A DNA stretch of 49,587 nucleotides from Bdellovibrio sp. (GTDB lineage: Bacteria > Bdellovibrionota > Bdellovibrionia > Bdellovibrionales > Bdellovibrionaceae): assembly GCA_013360185.1 (NCBI GenBank), contig JABWCO010000007.1, positions 1-49,587 on the forward strand, read 5' to 3'. Positions 1 to 7,847 of the stretch are shown here, in pieces. The notes beneath the pieces are model-generated. The model had not been told where the DNA came from, did not search any database, and worked only from the letters and a program-made list of their open reading frames with translations. The position numbers and the translations under genes are program-made. Position 1 is the stretch's first letter. Each line of letters begins with the position of its first letter.

Positions 1-828
1 ACCCGGCGTACCGACCAGTGAAGGTGACTTACCGTCGTCGCGGAATTCCGCCACCCCCATATAAGTACCGCCCCCGGCAACATAAGGCGCAAGCCACTGA
101 CGGGACATCCACTCCAAGCGATAAACCAGACCGACGTTCAATGGAATCGCAGCAAACGTGTATTTTTCTTTCGGAGTTTTCCCGTCCGCAGGTGGAGTCA
201 CGAAACGACCTGAGCCGTTTGCTAACAACACACCAAAACCCGCTTGCACACCCAACTTCCCAAAGCCCGTAAATGGTTGCCATTCATAGTCGAACATAAA
301 TACAGGTTGCTGCCCTTTGGAATACATCATCTCAAAGCTGGTTCCATCGGCGGCGCTGATTTTGGGTGGATCCATCAAACCAAAACGGAAAGAACCTGTG
401 TTATTAAACTTCCCGCTGTCTTTAGTTTTATAAATATACGAACCATCTTTAGTGATCGCGATCAAACCTTTTGCTGCCAAAGGATGTTCGATGTACTTCA
501 CTCCACCCTTTTTAGGATCACTTGTGGAGCGACCCACACTTGGACGAGCCGGTCTATAAACGGGCGCGACAGGATCCGCTGGAATCACGGCAGGTTCTTC
601 GGCAACGGGGACTGTTGTTTCCTCTTTAAAAATATCGTCAACACCCTCTGCGCCCATTATCTGAGAATCATTTAAGTTCACAGCTTCGGGTTCCGCTGGC
701 ACGGGGAGGTCTTCAAACTCATTATCTTCTTGGATATAAGGCGCTTCTTGGGGCGCAGACTCTTGCGCTTTTGCATGAAAGGATATCAAAGCTAAGGCGA
801 TGACAAGGTACTTGCTTAACGGATTCAT
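1..828 (-). CDS. Outer-membrane beta-barrel protein, 3' end cut by window edge
   Basis: The minus-strand frame is open from an ATG at 828 to the window edge (276 codons, no stop seen), so only the N-terminal part is present. Residues 1-21 form a signal peptide ending in FHAKA before QES. Residues of about 22-100 are acidic and proline-rich, a likely periplasmic or surface linker. From about residue 115 the chain alternates aromatic and polar residues in strands (for example FMFDYEWQPF, then GKLGVQAGFGVLL), as in an outer-membrane barrel of the OmpA/OmpW-like size class. The ATG overlaps the stop of the upstream CFI-box gene as ATGA, so the two are probably translated together. The precise family is not recognised. 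Confidence 0.8.
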   Translation of the reverse strand, partial: MNPLSKYLVIALALISFHAKAQESAPQEAPYIQEDNEFEDLPVPAEPEAVNLNDSQIMGAEGVDDIFKEETTVPVAEEPAVIPADPVAPVYRPARPSVGRSTSDPKKGGVKYIEHPLAAKGLIAITKDGSYIYKTKDSGKFNNTGSFRFGLMDPPKISAADGTSFEMMYSKGQQPVFMFDYEWQPFTGFGKLGVQAGFGVLLANGSGRFVTPPADGKTPKEKYTFAAIPLNVGLVYRLEWMSRQWLAPYVAGGGTYMGVAEFRDDGKSPSLVGTPG

Positions 829-2222
829 AGTTCACCCTTTAATCTTTTGCGCAAAACCATGCGGCAGTAAAATTCATAAAGAAGTGCTGCTGCCCCCGCT
901 ACGATTAAAAGACTGAGCCATATTCCGATCTCCACACTCATCCGCGCAAAAAGAAGCAATGGCCACAAAGCTGCGCGAACAATTGTTTTTGCGTATTCGT
1001 TTTCAGCGATCATGTGAGCATAATAAGGACTGTATTTGTAATATGTTTTTACAAACGCACGCCCCACAGGGTTGCTAAGCAAATATTCATTGCGGAAATC
1101 ACGAAAACTTTGAACTTCCGGAGCCATTTCGCTGCCAAAAGCCGCCGTCGCAATAAAACATTTCTTATCATCTAACAGACCAATAACTGCAGAGGGCGTC
1201 GCACAAATTTCATCCGTCGTTACGCCCCCGATTGTTCCTGGAAGTGGCGTATAATATGAAATGATTCCGGTCGTGTCTTGGTTCGCCATCACCGCGCAAT
1301 AGCGCGTTCCATTGGTTAAACCCGAAATACGATCGTCTGCCACAGGAGGGTCGGCCGCTTTATTCACGCTAAGAGTCACCATATTCGAATTATTCGATAA
1401 GGTATTTACGATATCCGCATCACTCATCGACCCCGTTTTGTCTTCAGCGGTGAAAAATACCAAATTTGTGTACTCGACTCCGGTGATACCGGTTGCGACT
1501 TTTTCAGCCGCTATGGCTAGGTCCACAGCATAAAGTTTTCCATCGCCGGGATAAGCTTGAAAATGACAGAAGCCGCTATTGACTGCGGCAGCGTCGGTAT
1601 TACAGTCGGTGTAAAACCAGCCGACACCTTCCGTCGTCGCATCAATATAGCGAGTATTCACATACACGCTCACCGACTCAGTAGTCGTTGCACCATTCAC
1701 TGTCGTTTCAATTCCGATGACCAGCTCTTTGTTAGGAATGTTGGCCGTGCAGTTAGTATCAGAGCCCATTTCATTACACAACTGACCCCATGGAAGCTGA
1801 GTTACCAGAACACTTCCACCGGACTCTACAGATTGCACAAAAGACGTGATTTTGTTGCTATCAATTTTTATGAAAGGGCTTGGTGATGTTCCCGCCGCCC
1901 CCGTAAATTGAGTGCGAATCGTTAAGACCAGACTGGGGTACGCATTATTAGCGTTGCAAGGAGCAAACTTCGGTCCCCCCGCTGAATCTCCAACACAACT
2001 GTTGCAAGTATTAGTTAAGTTGCCACCGTCCGTACAAGTTCCTGCAAATCCACCATAAATCTTTGGCTTTGTTAGATCAGACAGGTCCGTACGCGAAGCT
2101 CCTGTAATAGAAATCAACGTCATCGCAGCCATGGCTGACGAAGATACGGCGATGCCGGCAAAAACCCCGAGAGTTTTCGCAACAAAAGATTTCCGAATTC
2201 CAATCCTTGGAAATAGAGTCAT
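825..2222 (-). CDS. Secreted CFI-box-CTERM domain protein
   Basis: The product is 465 aa. Residues 1-33 look like a long signal peptide (basic RIGIRK, then a hydrophobic stretch ending SSAMA). The middle, about 35-350, is a cysteine-containing, Ser/Thr/Gly-rich extracytoplasmic region with a fibronectin-like tract near 255-335 (NGTRYCAVMAN). The last 111 residues begin with CFIATAAFGSEMAPEVQ at C355, followed by a conserved FRDFRNEYLL/GRAFVKTYY block, a hydrophobic segment near 435-452 and a basic tail. This matches the C-terminal module known as CFI-box-CTERM, thought to act in sorting or anchoring, although that role is an inference. It is coupled by ATGA to the beta-barrel gene downstream, suggesting a pair at the envelope. 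The only in-frame ATG is at 2222, with no well-spaced ribosome site. Confidence 0.75.
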   Translation of the reverse strand: MTLFPRIGIRKSFVAKTLGVFAGIAVSSSAMAAMTLISITGASRTDLSDLTKPKIYGGFAGTCTDGGNLTNTCNSCVGDSAGGPKFAPCNANNAYPSLVLTIRTQFTGAAGTSPSPFIKIDSNKITSFVQSVESGGSVLVTQLPWGQLCNEMGSDTNCTANIPNKELVIGIETTVNGATTTESVSVYVNTRYIDATTEGVGWFYTDCNTDAAAVNSGFCHFQAYPGDGKLYAVDLAIAAEKVATGITGVEYTNLVFFTAEDKTGSMSDADIVNTLSNNSNMVTLSVNKAADPPVADDRISGLTNGTRYCAVMANQDTTGIISYYTPLPGTIGGVTTDEICATPSAVIGLLDDKKCFIATAAFGSEMAPEVQSFRDFRNEYLLSNPVGRAFVKTYYKYSPYYAHMIAENEYAKTIVRAALWPLLLFARMSVEIGIWLSLLIVAGAAALLYEFYCRMVLRKRLKGEL

Positions 2223-2228
2223 TCCCTA

Positions 2229-2257
2229 ATCGAACCATGCTAAGGTCTGGATGTCAA
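2229..2257 (-). promoter_or_regulatory. Candidate sigma70 promoter, possibly leaderless
   Basis: On the minus strand a consensus -35 box TTGACA (2257-2252) is followed after 17 bases by a weak -10 TTCGAT (2234-2229). A start about seven bases downstream would fall on the ATG at 2222, so the mRNA would have no leader. The -10 is poor (three of six), so this is tentative. Confidence 0.35.
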
Positions 2258-2307
2258 AAAAAGCAGCTCGGCAGGACCTAGGTCGAACCTAAGCCCCTAT
2301 TCTTGAT

Positions 2308-3315
2308 CTAAAAGAAGATTTGTTCGGCGATCTGAATACCATTTAAAGCAGCACCCTTACGGATGTTGTCGGAAACCACCCACATCATCCACATCAGTGG
2401 ATTTTCAAGGTCGCGATGGACACGGCCGACATAAACCGGGTCTTGTCCAGACACGGTACGAGCCAAAGGATAAACGCCTTTCTTTGGTTCATCCTGGACC
2501 ACAATGCCTGGAAATTCTGACAACGCTGACATGACCTCGTCACGAGACACAGCCTTATTTAAAGTCACCCACACAGATTCACTGTGTGCATTCAGTGCAG
2601 GAATACGAACAGTGAACGCAGACACTTTTAATTTTTGCTGCCCTAAAATCTTGCGCGTTTCGCTCATGATTTTAACTTCTTCACTGCAAAAGCCTTCGTC
2701 ATTGAAAGAGCCGATTTGCGGAATGCAGTTAAAAAGAATGGCGTGGGGAAACATCTTGGCGGCGGGATCAGGTTGCGTGTGATTCGCCGTTTGTTCTAGC
2801 AACTCGTCGTACCCACCCTGACCGGCACCACTGACGGCCTGGTAAGTGCTGACTCGGACTTCTTCTAAACCGAAGCGATCTGCTAAAGGCTTTAAGGCCA
2901 CGACTAATTGAATTGTTGAGCAGTTAGGATTGGCAATAATTTGTGGACGAGAATCTTTCGTCACTAAATGGCCGTTCACCTCTGGCACAATCAAAACTGT
3001 ATTCGGGTCCATACGAAAGGCGGCAGAGTTATCAATTGCGAAAGCTCCGGCTTTGACAGCTTTAGGTGCCCACTCTTTAGAAATATCGTCGCCGGAAGAG
3101 AAAAACACCAAATCCAAATCATCGAAGCAGCCCTCTTTTAAAATGGCTACGGGCCAACTCTTACCTTGTAGGTCGATTTTTTTTCCTAAAGAATTTTCCG
3201 AGGCAAAAGGGTGCAATTCCGCGATGGGGAATTCACGCTCTTCTAGGATGTTCATGAATGTTTGGCCGACCATACCAGTCGCGCCAACGACACCAACTTT
3301 AAGTTTTCTTTTCAT
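2308..3315 (-). CDS. asd: Aspartate-semialdehyde dehydrogenase
   Basis: The 335 aa enzyme reduces L-aspartyl-4-phosphate to aspartate semialdehyde with NADPH. This is the branch point to diaminopimelate/lysine (peptidoglycan), threonine and methionine. The N-terminal nucleotide-binding loop is VGVVGATGMVGQTF (7-20). The catalytic cysteine is C132 in ANPNCSTIQ, the substrate loop is VSGAGQGGYDE (161-171), and the active-site histidine is H244 in RIPALNAHSESV. Length is normal for the family. The frame is open upstream to 3432, but that part is pssA read out of frame. The start at 3315 has a GAAGAAGAG purine tract before it and places the Rossmann loop at the very N terminus. It overlaps the end of pssA by 17 bases, so the two are one operon. 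Confidence 0.97.
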   Translation of the reverse strand: MKRKLKVGVVGATGMVGQTFMNILEEREFPIAELHPFASENSLGKKIDLQGKSWPVAILKEGCFDDLDLVFFSSGDDISKEWAPKAVKAGAFAIDNSAAFRMDPNTVLIVPEVNGHLVTKDSRPQIIANPNCSTIQLVVALKPLADRFGLEEVRVSTYQAVSGAGQGGYDELLEQTANHTQPDPAAKMFPHAILFNCIPQIGSFNDEGFCSEEVKIMSETRKILGQQKLKVSAFTVRIPALNAHSESVWVTLNKAVSRDEVMSALSEFPGIVVQDEPKKGVYPLARTVSGQDPVYVGRVHRDLENPLMWMMWVVSDNIRKGAALNGIQIAEQIFF

Positions 3316-4153
3316 CTTTCGGGCTCTCTTCTTCCTCTTCTTCAAGGTAAAGATCACTTTCATGAACTTGCGCGGGAGCATACACACTTGGCTTGATCTT
3401 GCGGATATTCTTACCCAGCTTGAAAACGCCAAAGACCGCCCCTAAAGTGGCATAGGTCATAAACAATACGAAGAGCATAACTTCAGGACGAAGAGCGACG
3501 ACCACTAACAAGCCAACACCTAGAATCAGGTAACGGAATGGCAAACGCTCTTTCAAATCCAAATCTTTGAAGCTGCGGAAGCGGAAGTTGCTGACCATGA
3601 CAACGGCCAACAGGATCGTCATCACCAACAATCCATAATTACCCATAGGCTCAAGTTCCAAATCTTGGAATGCTAAAACAGACGATGCCACGATACCAGC
3701 AGCCATAGGAATTGGCAGACCTTGGAAATAGTTTTTTTCAACCACATTAGCTTGCACATTAAAACGTGCCAAACGCAAGGCTCCGCAAGCTACGAATAAG
3801 AAACACGCCACCCAACCTAAGCGACCAAAAGGCTGCAATGCCCATAAGAACAATAAAGTTGCTGGCGCCATACCAAAGCTGACCAAATCACACAACGAAT
3901 CGTACTCTGCACCGAACTTACTGGTGGAGCGTGTTAAGCGCGCCAAACGGCCATCAAGTTGGTCAAAGATTGAAGCCACGACAATCGCATAAGCTGCAAA
4001 CAAAAAGTTGCCTTTGATCGATTGGATCACGGCAAAAAATCCGCAAAAAAGATTTCCGGTGGTCATCAAGTTCGGCAAAATGTAAATATACATCGCCAAA
4101 CGTTGTGCTCTGGCGTCTTCGGCATCCATTTTATCAATATGAGTCTCTGTCAT
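3299..4153 (-). CDS. pssA: CDP-diacylglycerol--serine O-phosphatidyltransferase
   Basis: The 284 aa integral inner-membrane enzyme makes phosphatidylserine from CDP-diacylglycerol and serine, the first step to phosphatidylethanolamine. The CDP-alcohol phosphotransferase signature is complete: D67-G68-x2-A71-R72-x8-G81-x3-D85-x3-D89. The N-terminal ILPNLMTTGNLFCGF block is typical of the PssA/PgsA superfamily, with about six further hydrophobic segments. The acidic tail (YLEEEEEESPKD) is longer than in many relatives. The neighbour upstream is a lipid kinase and downstream is asd. The first two genes make this a phospholipid operon. Serine as substrate, rather than inositol or glycerol phosphate, is inferred from overall similarity. 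Confidence 0.92.
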   Translation of the reverse strand: MTETHIDKMDAEDARAQRLAMYIYILPNLMTTGNLFCGFFAVIQSIKGNFLFAAYAIVVASIFDQLDGRLARLTRSTSKFGAEYDSLCDLVSFGMAPATLLFLWALQPFGRLGWVACFLFVACGALRLARFNVQANVVEKNYFQGLPIPMAAGIVASSVLAFQDLELEPMGNYGLLVMTILLAVVMVSNFRFRSFKDLDLKERLPFRYLILGVGLLVVVALRPEVMLFVLFMTYATLGAVFGVFKLGKNIRKIKPSVYAPAQVHESDLYLEEEEEESPKDEKKT

Positions 4154-4189
4154 TTCGTCTCCAGCTATCAGGTGAATAGCTCGGCAAGA

Positions 4190-4855
4190 CTATCCGACAT
4201 TGGCAAAAAAACCAAAGAAATAAAACAGGACAGACAACCCCACGGCACTCATCACCGGCAGTGTTAGGTTGTCATCAAGTTTACCAATGGGAACTAATTC
4301 AGCGAAAGCGCCGACCAAACCCGCCAGCAAGCTTGCCACGATCACGCGATCTAACGCGAAATCATAATAGTGCAAGTACACAAATGTGACAGTTGCGCAG
4401 ACAAAAAATGCGGCCATAAAACCTTGGATCGATTTATGACCAAAGATTTTATCTTTGCCATACAAAATTCCAAAATAACTGGCGATCGGGTCTGCAAAAG
4501 CTAAAAATAAAAGTGTCAAAGCAACGACGGGACGCGGAAATAAAATGTCGACCAGCAAAACTCCCGAAAGCAGGAAGGTCGTACCGGCAAGTTTCTTCAC
4601 TTCGCTTTGCCGCATAATGGGTTTAAACGCGTGCACGGCCCAATCGTTTAAAGCTGGATTTTTGTGGCGTAAAAAATCAAAAGGAACAAAAAGACACCAC
4701 GCCGCAATTAAAATAGTCATTGAAAGGGCTGGCGGTAAATACACATAGGCCAGGAACATCGAAAAGACTCCGCCCATATGCCAAAATTTTCGAGCATAAT
4801 GAATGTCCGAACGTTTTTTTAAATCCACCGGTTGAAAAAACCCTTCAATGATCAT
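4190..4855 (-). CDS. SEC59/Dgk-like CTP-dependent lipid kinase family protein
   Basis: The 221 aa product is polytopic, with about six or seven hydrophobic segments. The C-terminal half carries the family pattern of dolichol kinase, phytol kinase and CTP-dependent diacylglycerol kinase: FADPIASYFGILYGKDKIFG followed by KSIQGFMAAF, then AELVPIGKLDDNLTLP. The family uses CTP to phosphorylate a lipid alcohol. The substrate here is unknown; the pssA neighbour makes diacylglycerol recycling or phosphatidic-acid supply plausible (inference). I chose the ATG at 4855 over a TTG one codon earlier. No clear ribosome site precedes either. The gap to pssA is 36 bases, so they are probably co-transcribed. 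Confidence 0.8.
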   Translation of the reverse strand: MIIEGFFQPVDLKKRSDIHYARKFWHMGGVFSMFLAYVYLPPALSMTILIAAWCLFVPFDFLRHKNPALNDWAVHAFKPIMRQSEVKKLAGTTFLLSGVLLVDILFPRPVVALTLLFLAFADPIASYFGILYGKDKIFGHKSIQGFMAAFFVCATVTFVYLHYYDFALDRVIVASLLAGLVGAFAELVPIGKLDDNLTLPVMSAVGLSVLFYFFGFFANVG

Positions 4856-4958
4856 CAATTTCTGTCCACAAGGGAGCCACCTTAAAGGCAGAGGAAAAGA
4901 ATATCAAACCAAATGATGGTACTCTAGCGGATCGCATTAAGACATTGATATTTTTATG

Positions 4959-5459
4959 TTAAATCTTAGGTGAGCGAATGTGAATGACCTCTTCAACGGG
5001 CTTTCCAGAGCGTTCACGATAACGAATCGCAATTTCGTTGTCCCCAGAGCGAAGTTGAATCAGGTCCGTTTGATATTGATCATTGCCGCTGCTGAAAATC
5101 GAAGCGGTATAGCCATTACTTTTATTAACGATTTCGATATCACCTGTTTTGAAATTTTTCAGACAGTTTTTACCCTGAAGTTGTACGTAGCTACCGTCCA
5201 CATTTAAGGTAACCAAGCCTTGCTTTTTGCAGCTTACATCATACGCAGTTAGCATCATAGGCTTCACCGCATACGGTTCGACACTGGCCACGGAACGCAC
5301 CGGAGATGAGGCCTGTACCGGCGCAATCTCGGCGGTTGCCAACTCATCCGGAGCCGTCTCTTCAGCCGTCAACGTGTGGAACGTCGGAATGCCCATAAGG
5401 GCTACCAACACCGCTGTGATGACCAAAAAATGTGTTTCCGAAGGCTGACTTTTGAACAT
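4959..5459 (-). CDS. Small membrane-anchored or secreted protein of unknown function
   Basis: The 166 aa product has a hydrophobic N-terminal segment at about 10-27 (FLVITAVLVALMGIPTF) which serves as a signal anchor or uncleaved signal. A low-complexity Ala/Pro/Thr/Glu linker follows (about 30-65), then a folded C-terminal part of about 95 residues. This contains two cysteines about 24 residues apart (SCKKQG and GKNCLKN) and alternating beta-strand-like segments ending in VEEVIHIRSPKI. I do not recognise the family; the fold may be a small beta-sandwich outside the cytoplasm. The gene is monocistronic and is divergent from the glycine-rich lipoprotein, with a shared 135-base promoter region. 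Confidence 0.65.
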   Translation of the reverse strand: MFKSQPSETHFLVITAVLVALMGIPTFHTLTAEETAPDELATAEIAPVQASSPVRSVASVEPYAVKPMMLTAYDVSCKKQGLVTLNVDGSYVQLQGKNCLKNFKTGDIEIVNKSNGYTASIFSSGNDQYQTDLIQLRSGDNEIAIRYRERSGKPVEEVIHIRSPKI

Positions 5460-5594
5460 AATCCTACATCGGCTCTTCTGTGCAGGACTTTAGCTGTGTC
5501 AAAATGGGATAAGAAAAAAAGATCAGACTTTTGTCTTAAGTCTTTGCACATTTCTTCCGTATATAAGTCTAGTAAATTCGGGGGGAAGGTTACT

Positions 5595-6686
5595 ATGGTG
5601 AAGCGTTTTCTCAAAAGAATCCGAAAAATTCGCCTTTTATTCAGCCTTGTCGCCCTTACGTTGACCATTCTAAGTTTTCAAAATTGTGCGCCTCAAAAAA
5701 AAACCTGCGACAGCAAAACCACAAACTGCAAAGAAGACTCCGCTTCGAACGCCTCTACAGGTGGAAACACCAGTGGCAATAGCGGTGGTTCCTCCGTGTG
5801 GGGCGGTCGCCCTTCGGGCTCTGGCGGTGTCGGCATTGGCGGCGGTGGCTCTTCTTCGGGTGGCGGCTCGGGAGGAGGAACCGGGGGTGGTATCGTCATC
5901 GGCGGTGGCGGTGGCGGTGGCGGCTCGGGAGGAGGAGGCGGTGGTGGCGGCGGCACTGGCACAGACACGACTTTCCGTATCGTCAAACAACCTGCCACAA
6001 CGAGTGTGAATGAAAAAACGTCCTTCACTCTTTCAGTTTCTGTAACGGGTGGAACGTATCCTTACAGCTATCAGTGGTTTAAAGACGGCCAAGCTATTTC
6101 CAACGGGGCTGGCACTTTTGAAATGTTCTCGGACACAGCGAACACCTATACTGTGGAAGGCAATTATCACGTGATCATCAAAGATGGAGCCGGTCGCAGC
6201 TTGCAAAGTGCGGTCGCACGCGTCACCATTCAAGAGATTGCGGGCAACTGCGACGCGGGGTCTTACTTTACTTTCACGTCACCTGACTATGACGTGGCCT
6301 ACAAATATATTCCAGATTATTTTGCCAGCACGCGCGGTAAATATCTGCTGCATAAAAGCTATGATACCCAAGGCTTTATTTACAATTATCGCAATTATTC
6401 TGGCCTGCATGAATACAACGTACCAACGACACTGGCGTATTTAGACAAAACCTTTATTTCATGTCGTTCGGCAATACCGCGCATCCATGAACCGCAACAA
6501 AATCCTGCCTATAATCATGAGTGGGGTTATTATGCACGCTTTGATGACGGTGGAAATTACAAGTACGAAGGTTCGGTGACTTTTGAATGCCGCAACAAAA
6601 AAATAAAATTTATATCTAATACCTGCAACTGGGTACACACGCCGCCTCCAGCTGATTCAGGTGGTAATTACGGCGGCGGGTACTAG
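5595..6686 (+). CDS. Glycine-rich Ig-like lipoprotein
   Basis: The 363 aa product has a basic N terminus (VKRFLKRIRKIR), a hydrophobic core and a lipobox-like LSFQNCAP, with C31 as likely lipidation site. FQNC-type ends recur in Bdellovibrio lipoproteins, by my recollection. Residues of about 45-120 are almost pure Gly/Ser. Residues of about 125-215 look like an immunoglobulin-like domain (IVKQPATTSVNEKTSFTLSV, then SYQWFKDGQAI). The rest is Tyr/Asn-rich with four or so cysteines, possibly surface-exposed and disulfide-bonded. The start at 5595 is chosen because a GGGGGAAGG ribosome site lies at 5581-5589 and it gives the signal peptide. The frame is open upstream to 5376 but lacks these. A role in surface contact is a guess. 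Confidence 0.8.
   Translation: MVKRFLKRIRKIRLLFSLVALTLTILSFQNCAPQKKTCDSKTTNCKEDSASNASTGGNTSGNSGGSSVWGGRPSGSGGVGIGGGGSSSGGGSGGGTGGGIVIGGGGGGGGSGGGGGGGGGTGTDTTFRIVKQPATTSVNEKTSFTLSVSVTGGTYPYSYQWFKDGQAISNGAGTFEMFSDTANTYTVEGNYHVIIKDGAGRSLQSAVARVTIQEIAGNCDAGSYFTFTSPDYDVAYKYIPDYFASTRGKYLLHKSYDTQGFIYNYRNYSGLHEYNVPTTLAYLDKTFISCRSAIPRIHEPQQNPAYNHEWGYYARFDDGGNYKYEGSVTFECRNKKIKFISNTCNWVHTPPPADSGGNYGGGY
5859..5936 (+). repeat. In-frame direct repeat within glycine-rich coding tract
   Basis: Two identical 21-base copies lie at 5859-5879 and 5916-5936, 57 bases (19 codons) apart, inside a tract made almost entirely of GGC, GGT, GGA and TCG codons. Recombination or slippage between the copies would remove or add exactly 19 codons and keep the reading frame. 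The flanking sequence (5821-5960) holds further short GGCGGT repeats. Confidence 0.8.
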
Positions 6687-6696
6687 CCTTTATATT

Positions 6697-6728
6697 AAAA
6701 GAGCGCCTTCTCGGCGCTCTTTTAAGTT
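6697..6728. terminator. Bidirectional intrinsic terminator
   Basis: An 11-base-pair stem, AAAAGAGCGCC (6697-6707) and GGCGCTCTTTT (6713-6723), encloses a five-base loop. It has T-runs on the plus side and A-runs (T on minus) on the other. It sits between the convergent ends of the glycine-rich lipoprotein (stop 6686) and exbD (stop 6731) and can serve both. Confidence 0.9.
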
Positions 6729-6730
6729 AG

Positions 6731-7138
6731 CTATTTTTTATCAATACTAATTGCGAACTTTTTAACCCCAGAACCTTTGACGACGTCTAAGACTCCGACA
6801 ACTTTTCCGTGGGGCACATCTTTATCTGCAGAAATAATTGCCTGAACCTCCGCATTTTTTGCGACCTCTTCAAGGGCTTTTGCTTTGACCTGCTCTTCGT
6901 CCACGAAAGTCCCATTTAAGTTGATTCGACCATCCGCAGTTAAAGCAATGTTCAATTTACTTGGAGCGGTTTGGTCTCCACTTGCGGCTTTCGGTAAGTT
7001 GACGTTAATGGTTGGTTTCATAAACATCGGTGCCGTCACCATAAAGATGATCAAAACCACCAGAATAATATCCACCAAAGGGACAACGTTAATGTCCGCT
7101 ATGGCTTCGTTGTCACCACTATCACCAAATGCTGCCAT
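6731..7138 (-). CDS. ExbD/TolR-family energy-transducing protein
   Basis: The 135 aa inner-membrane protein has one N-terminal membrane segment (about 19-41) carrying the family's conserved aspartate in VPLVDIILVVLIIFMVTAP, then a periplasmic domain of about 90 residues ending in VLDVVKGSGVKKFAISIDK. With the ExbB/TolQ partner upstream it forms a proton-driven motor that energises outer-membrane TonB-type or Tol-type processes. The start at 7138 is chosen because it follows the exbB stop by two bases. An upstream extension to 7174 would lie inside exbB. No TonB, TolA, TolB or Pal gene is adjacent, so ExbD, TolR or an AglS-like gliding-motor component cannot be told apart here. Confidence 0.9.
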   Translation of the reverse strand: MAAFGDSGDNEAIADINVVPLVDIILVVLIIFMVTAPMFMKPTINVNLPKAASGDQTAPSKLNIALTADGRINLNGTFVDEEQVKAKALEEVAKNAEVQAIISADKDVPHGKVVGVLDVVKGSGVKKFAISIDKK

Positions 7139-7140
7139 GA

Positions 7141-7770
7141 TTACATACCTTTTTTCTTCGCGTAAGCGAGGCAAAGTTCTTTGACACTCTCTAAGCTTTG
7201 GAAAATCGATTTCACTTGTTTGCTATAGTAATTGTAAGCCGCAACAGCAGGGATCGCGACGAAAAGGCCTGCTGCAGTTGCCACAAGAGCCATCGAAATG
7301 CCGGCCATCACCGTTTGTTGTCCAGCTTCTGGCGTCGTTGCCAAATCATTAAACGCCTTCATGATACCCAAAACAGTTCCGAACAATCCGATATAAGGAG
7401 CATTCGAACCCACGGTCGCCAGAAAACCTAAAAATTTTTCGAGCTCTGGGCGCTCTGTTAACGCAAATGTGTTAAATACTTGCTCTAAGCCACGGCCACC
7501 CGAATCACGCATATGTTTCAATGCATAACCTGCGGCGCGACCTTCTAAAGAGTTCGGATCTTTGGCAAGATCTTCAACATCTTCTAGACTGTTACTTTGT
7601 AATGCCATTTTTATACGTGCACGGACACGCTGAGATTCCGCGGCGACTTTTTTTAGGGCGAAAAAACGCTCTAAAATCATGCCTATGCTCATAACACTGA
7701 GAATAAGTAGGATCCAAAGTACGGCTTGATCCGCAAAATGAGCAACGGCGAAAATTTTCTCTGCAAACAT
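7141..7770 (-). CDS. ExbB/TolQ/MotA-family proton channel
   Basis: The 209 aa inner-membrane protein has a membrane segment at about 15-33 and two more at about 115-140 and 155-180, the second and third separated by a short loop. The MotA/TolQ/ExbB core is visible as FLGFLATVGSNAPYIGLFGT, then VLGIMKAFNDL and GISMALVATAAGLFVAIPAV. It forms the stator-like ring with the ExbD-type protein encoded two bases downstream. The ribosome site is a good GGAGG (complement at about 7780-7784). A candidate promoter at 7817-7844 faces the sulfatase promoter. Length is close to ExbB/TolQ. Confidence 0.93.
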   Translation of the reverse strand: MFAEKIFAVAHFADQAVLWILLILSVMSIGMILERFFALKKVAAESQRVRARIKMALQSNSLEDVEDLAKDPNSLEGRAAGYALKHMRDSGGRGLEQVFNTFALTERPELEKFLGFLATVGSNAPYIGLFGTVLGIMKAFNDLATTPEAGQQTVMAGISMALVATAAGLFVAIPAVAAYNYYSKQVKSIFQSLESVKELCLAYAKKKGM

Positions 7771-7790
7771 GGGTGATTTCCTCCAAATCT

Positions 7791-7819
7791 TTGACGAAGC
7801 AAAGTTATTGAACCATTAT
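7791..7819 (+). promoter_or_regulatory. Candidate sigma70 promoter of sulfatase-fold gene
   Basis: TTGACG (7791-7796) is separated by 17 bases from CATTAT (7814-7819), giving a start near 7826 and a leader of about 20 bases before the ATG at 7848. Its -10 overlaps the -10 of the opposing exbB promoter. Confidence 0.45.
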
Positions 7820-7844
7820 CTATAAAACACTTAGTCGCGGTCAA
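7817..7844 (-). promoter_or_regulatory. Candidate sigma70 promoter of exbB-exbD
   Basis: On the minus strand TTGACC (7844-7839) is followed after 16 bases by TAGATA (7822-7817). The leader to the exbB start would be about 39 bases and includes its GGAGG site. It is face to face with the plus-strand promoter, so simultaneous occupation is unlikely. Confidence 0.5.
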
Positions 7845-7847
7845 GGT

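Noticed and set aside
244-675. Plus-strand frame at the left edge
   Set aside because: It is a shadow of the minus-strand barrel gene, which has a signal peptide and beta strands and continues past the edge.
3316-3432. N-terminal extension of asd
   Set aside because: It lies inside pssA in another frame and has no match to the family; the start at 3315 gives the Rossmann loop at the N terminus.
5376-5594. Upstream extension of the glycine-rich lipoprotein
   Set aside because: It is antisense to the small anchored-protein gene and would bury the signal peptide; the good ribosome site is at 5581-5589.
5693-6028. Antisense frame encoding a proline-rich protein opposite the glycine-rich lipoprotein
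   Set aside because: A GGC/GGT/GGA tract always reads as Pro codons on the other strand; there is no separate gene signal.
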